Below, one piece after another: positions 4,865 to 5,482 of a stretch of 5,482 bases of DNA (positions within the stretch are counted from its first letter, which is position 1; the number at the start of each line of letters is the position of its first letter). The notes beneath the pieces are model-generated. The model was not told the origin of the DNA. It saw only the letters and a program-made list of their open reading frames with translations, and did no database searches. The DNA comes from Spirochaetales bacterium (GTDB lineage: Bacteria > Spirochaetota > Spirochaetia > Sphaerochaetales > Sphaerochaetaceae). The stretch covers positions 1 through 5,482 of the forward strand of contig JALFRH010000093.1 of the NCBI GenBank assembly GCA_022785155.1, read 5' to 3'. The position numbers were made by a program, and so were the translations under genes.

Positions 4865-5482
4865 TCAAACCAAAAGAACCAAAGTTCCAAAGACTATCAT
4901 CACCAGCCCCAACATGGCTTTTTTGCTGAGCCTTTCCTTAAAGACGATATATGAGAAGGATATGGTAACTAGAATGCTGAGCTTATCTATAGGAACCACT
5001 ATACCGGCCTCTCCATCTTGAAGGGCTTTGTAATAACAGAGCCAGGAGGCTCCTGTGGAGAGTCCTGAAAGAAGAATAAATCCCAGTTCCTTTTTATCTA
5101 TTTTCATTATTTCTCCTGTTTTTCCTGTAAAAGCAACCATTATGAAAGACATCACTATTACTACAGCCGTCCTTATGGCTGTCCCTAGGTTTGATTCCAC
5201 ACCCTCTATTCCGATCTTACCAAGTATGGTGGTAAGGGAAGCGAAGAAAGCAGATAGAAGGGCATAGATAAGCCACCCCTCCCCCTCGCTCTTCTTTTCT
5301 GTATCCTTCTTCTCTATCATCAATAGTGTTCCTATTGCAATAAAGACTACACCAAGTGTCTTATACACTGTAACTCTTTCACCCAAAAATATGACAGCCA
5401 GGATAATCGTAAGGACGGTACTGGACTTATCGATGGGGACCACTTTGTTTATATCCCCTTTCGAAAGTGCCCTGAAGTAACA
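4865..5482 (-). CDS. EamA/DMT-superfamily membrane transporter with two tandem repeats (5' end off the right edge)
   Basis: The frame is open from the right edge (5482) to TGA at 4865-4867, 205 residues, so the true start lies outside. The GTG at 5443 lies inside a conserved motif and is not the start. Two homologous halves are visible: CYFRALSKGD at 1-10 with VVPIDK at 14-19 and GER at 34-36, and CYYKALQDGE at 149-158 with VVPIDK at 162-167 and KER at 182-184. The offset is constant at 148 residues. This is the Y-x-x-A-L...V-P-I-D-K signature of EamA domains (drug/metabolite transporter superfamily, normally ten helices), and resembles the short single-domain COG2510 type doubled. A charged linker (about residues 57-69) separates the halves. 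Roughly the first three helices are missing. The substrate cannot be read from sequence; DMT members export or import amino acids, sugars or other metabolites. Confidence 0.88.
   Translation of the reverse strand, partial: CYFRALSKGDINKVVPIDKSSTVLTIILAVIFLGERVTVYKTLGVVFIAIGTLLMIEKKDTEKKSEGEGWLIYALLSAFFASLTTILGKIGIEGVESNLGTAIRTAVVIVMSFIMVAFTGKTGEIMKIDKKELGFILLSGLSTGASWLCYYKALQDGEAGIVVPIDKLSILVTISFSYIVFKERLSKKAMLGLVMIVFGTLVLLV

Noticed and set aside
5441..5443. GTG as start of the EamA-type gene
   Set aside because: It codes for the first Val of the conserved V-V-P-I-D-K motif. The frame continues upstream with matching EamA residues (CYFRALSKGD) to the window edge.

Overview
The window looks like part of a diderm bacterial chromosome of moderate-to-low GC. 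Two genes encode exported proteins: one is a small outer-membrane-barrel-type protein ending in Phe, the other an exported protein with a Glu-rich linker. Together with an intracellular pectin-type glycoside hydrolase and amino-acid-type transporters, they suggest a host-associated or sugar-fermenting spirochaete (Spirochaetota). That assignment is an inference from gene style; no marker gene is present.

Layout. Positions 1-982 (minus) hold the 5' part of an exported protein gene that runs off the left edge. It has no stop codon inside the window, but 327 codons read open. Its promoter (1036-1064) sits upstream. A strong rho-independent terminator (1123-1158) closes the next gene, 1180-1806 (minus), a 208-residue secreted outer-membrane-barrel-type protein. 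Upstream of that, in the same direction, 1881-3011 encodes a GH105/YteR-type unsaturated rhamnogalacturonyl hydrolase. Only 74 bp separate these two genes and no terminator is visible there, so they may be partly co-transcribed.

Positions 3012-3582 contain no intact gene but do contain several signals. Going rightward there is a CG-centred palindrome in front of the hydrolase, then a sequence that looks like the right end of an IS200/IS605-family (TnpB/IscB-type) element. Next, directly abutting it, are the last 63 codons of an S41 (C-terminal-processing/tail-specific) peptidase gene whose front is gone. A long imperfect inverted repeat then overlaps the peptidase stop codon. This is a scar of mobile-element activity and gene decay.

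Positions 3583-4803 (plus) encode a complete DAACS-family sodium/proton-coupled dicarboxylate or acidic-amino-acid symporter, with its own extended -10 promoter and a classic terminator. Convergent to it, 4865-5482 (minus) encodes most of an EamA/DMT-family membrane transporter made of two tandem repeats; it runs off the right edge.

No RNA gene, CRISPR array or intact transposase is visible. I did not find a clear new system. The most informative region is the 3.1-3.4 kb scar.
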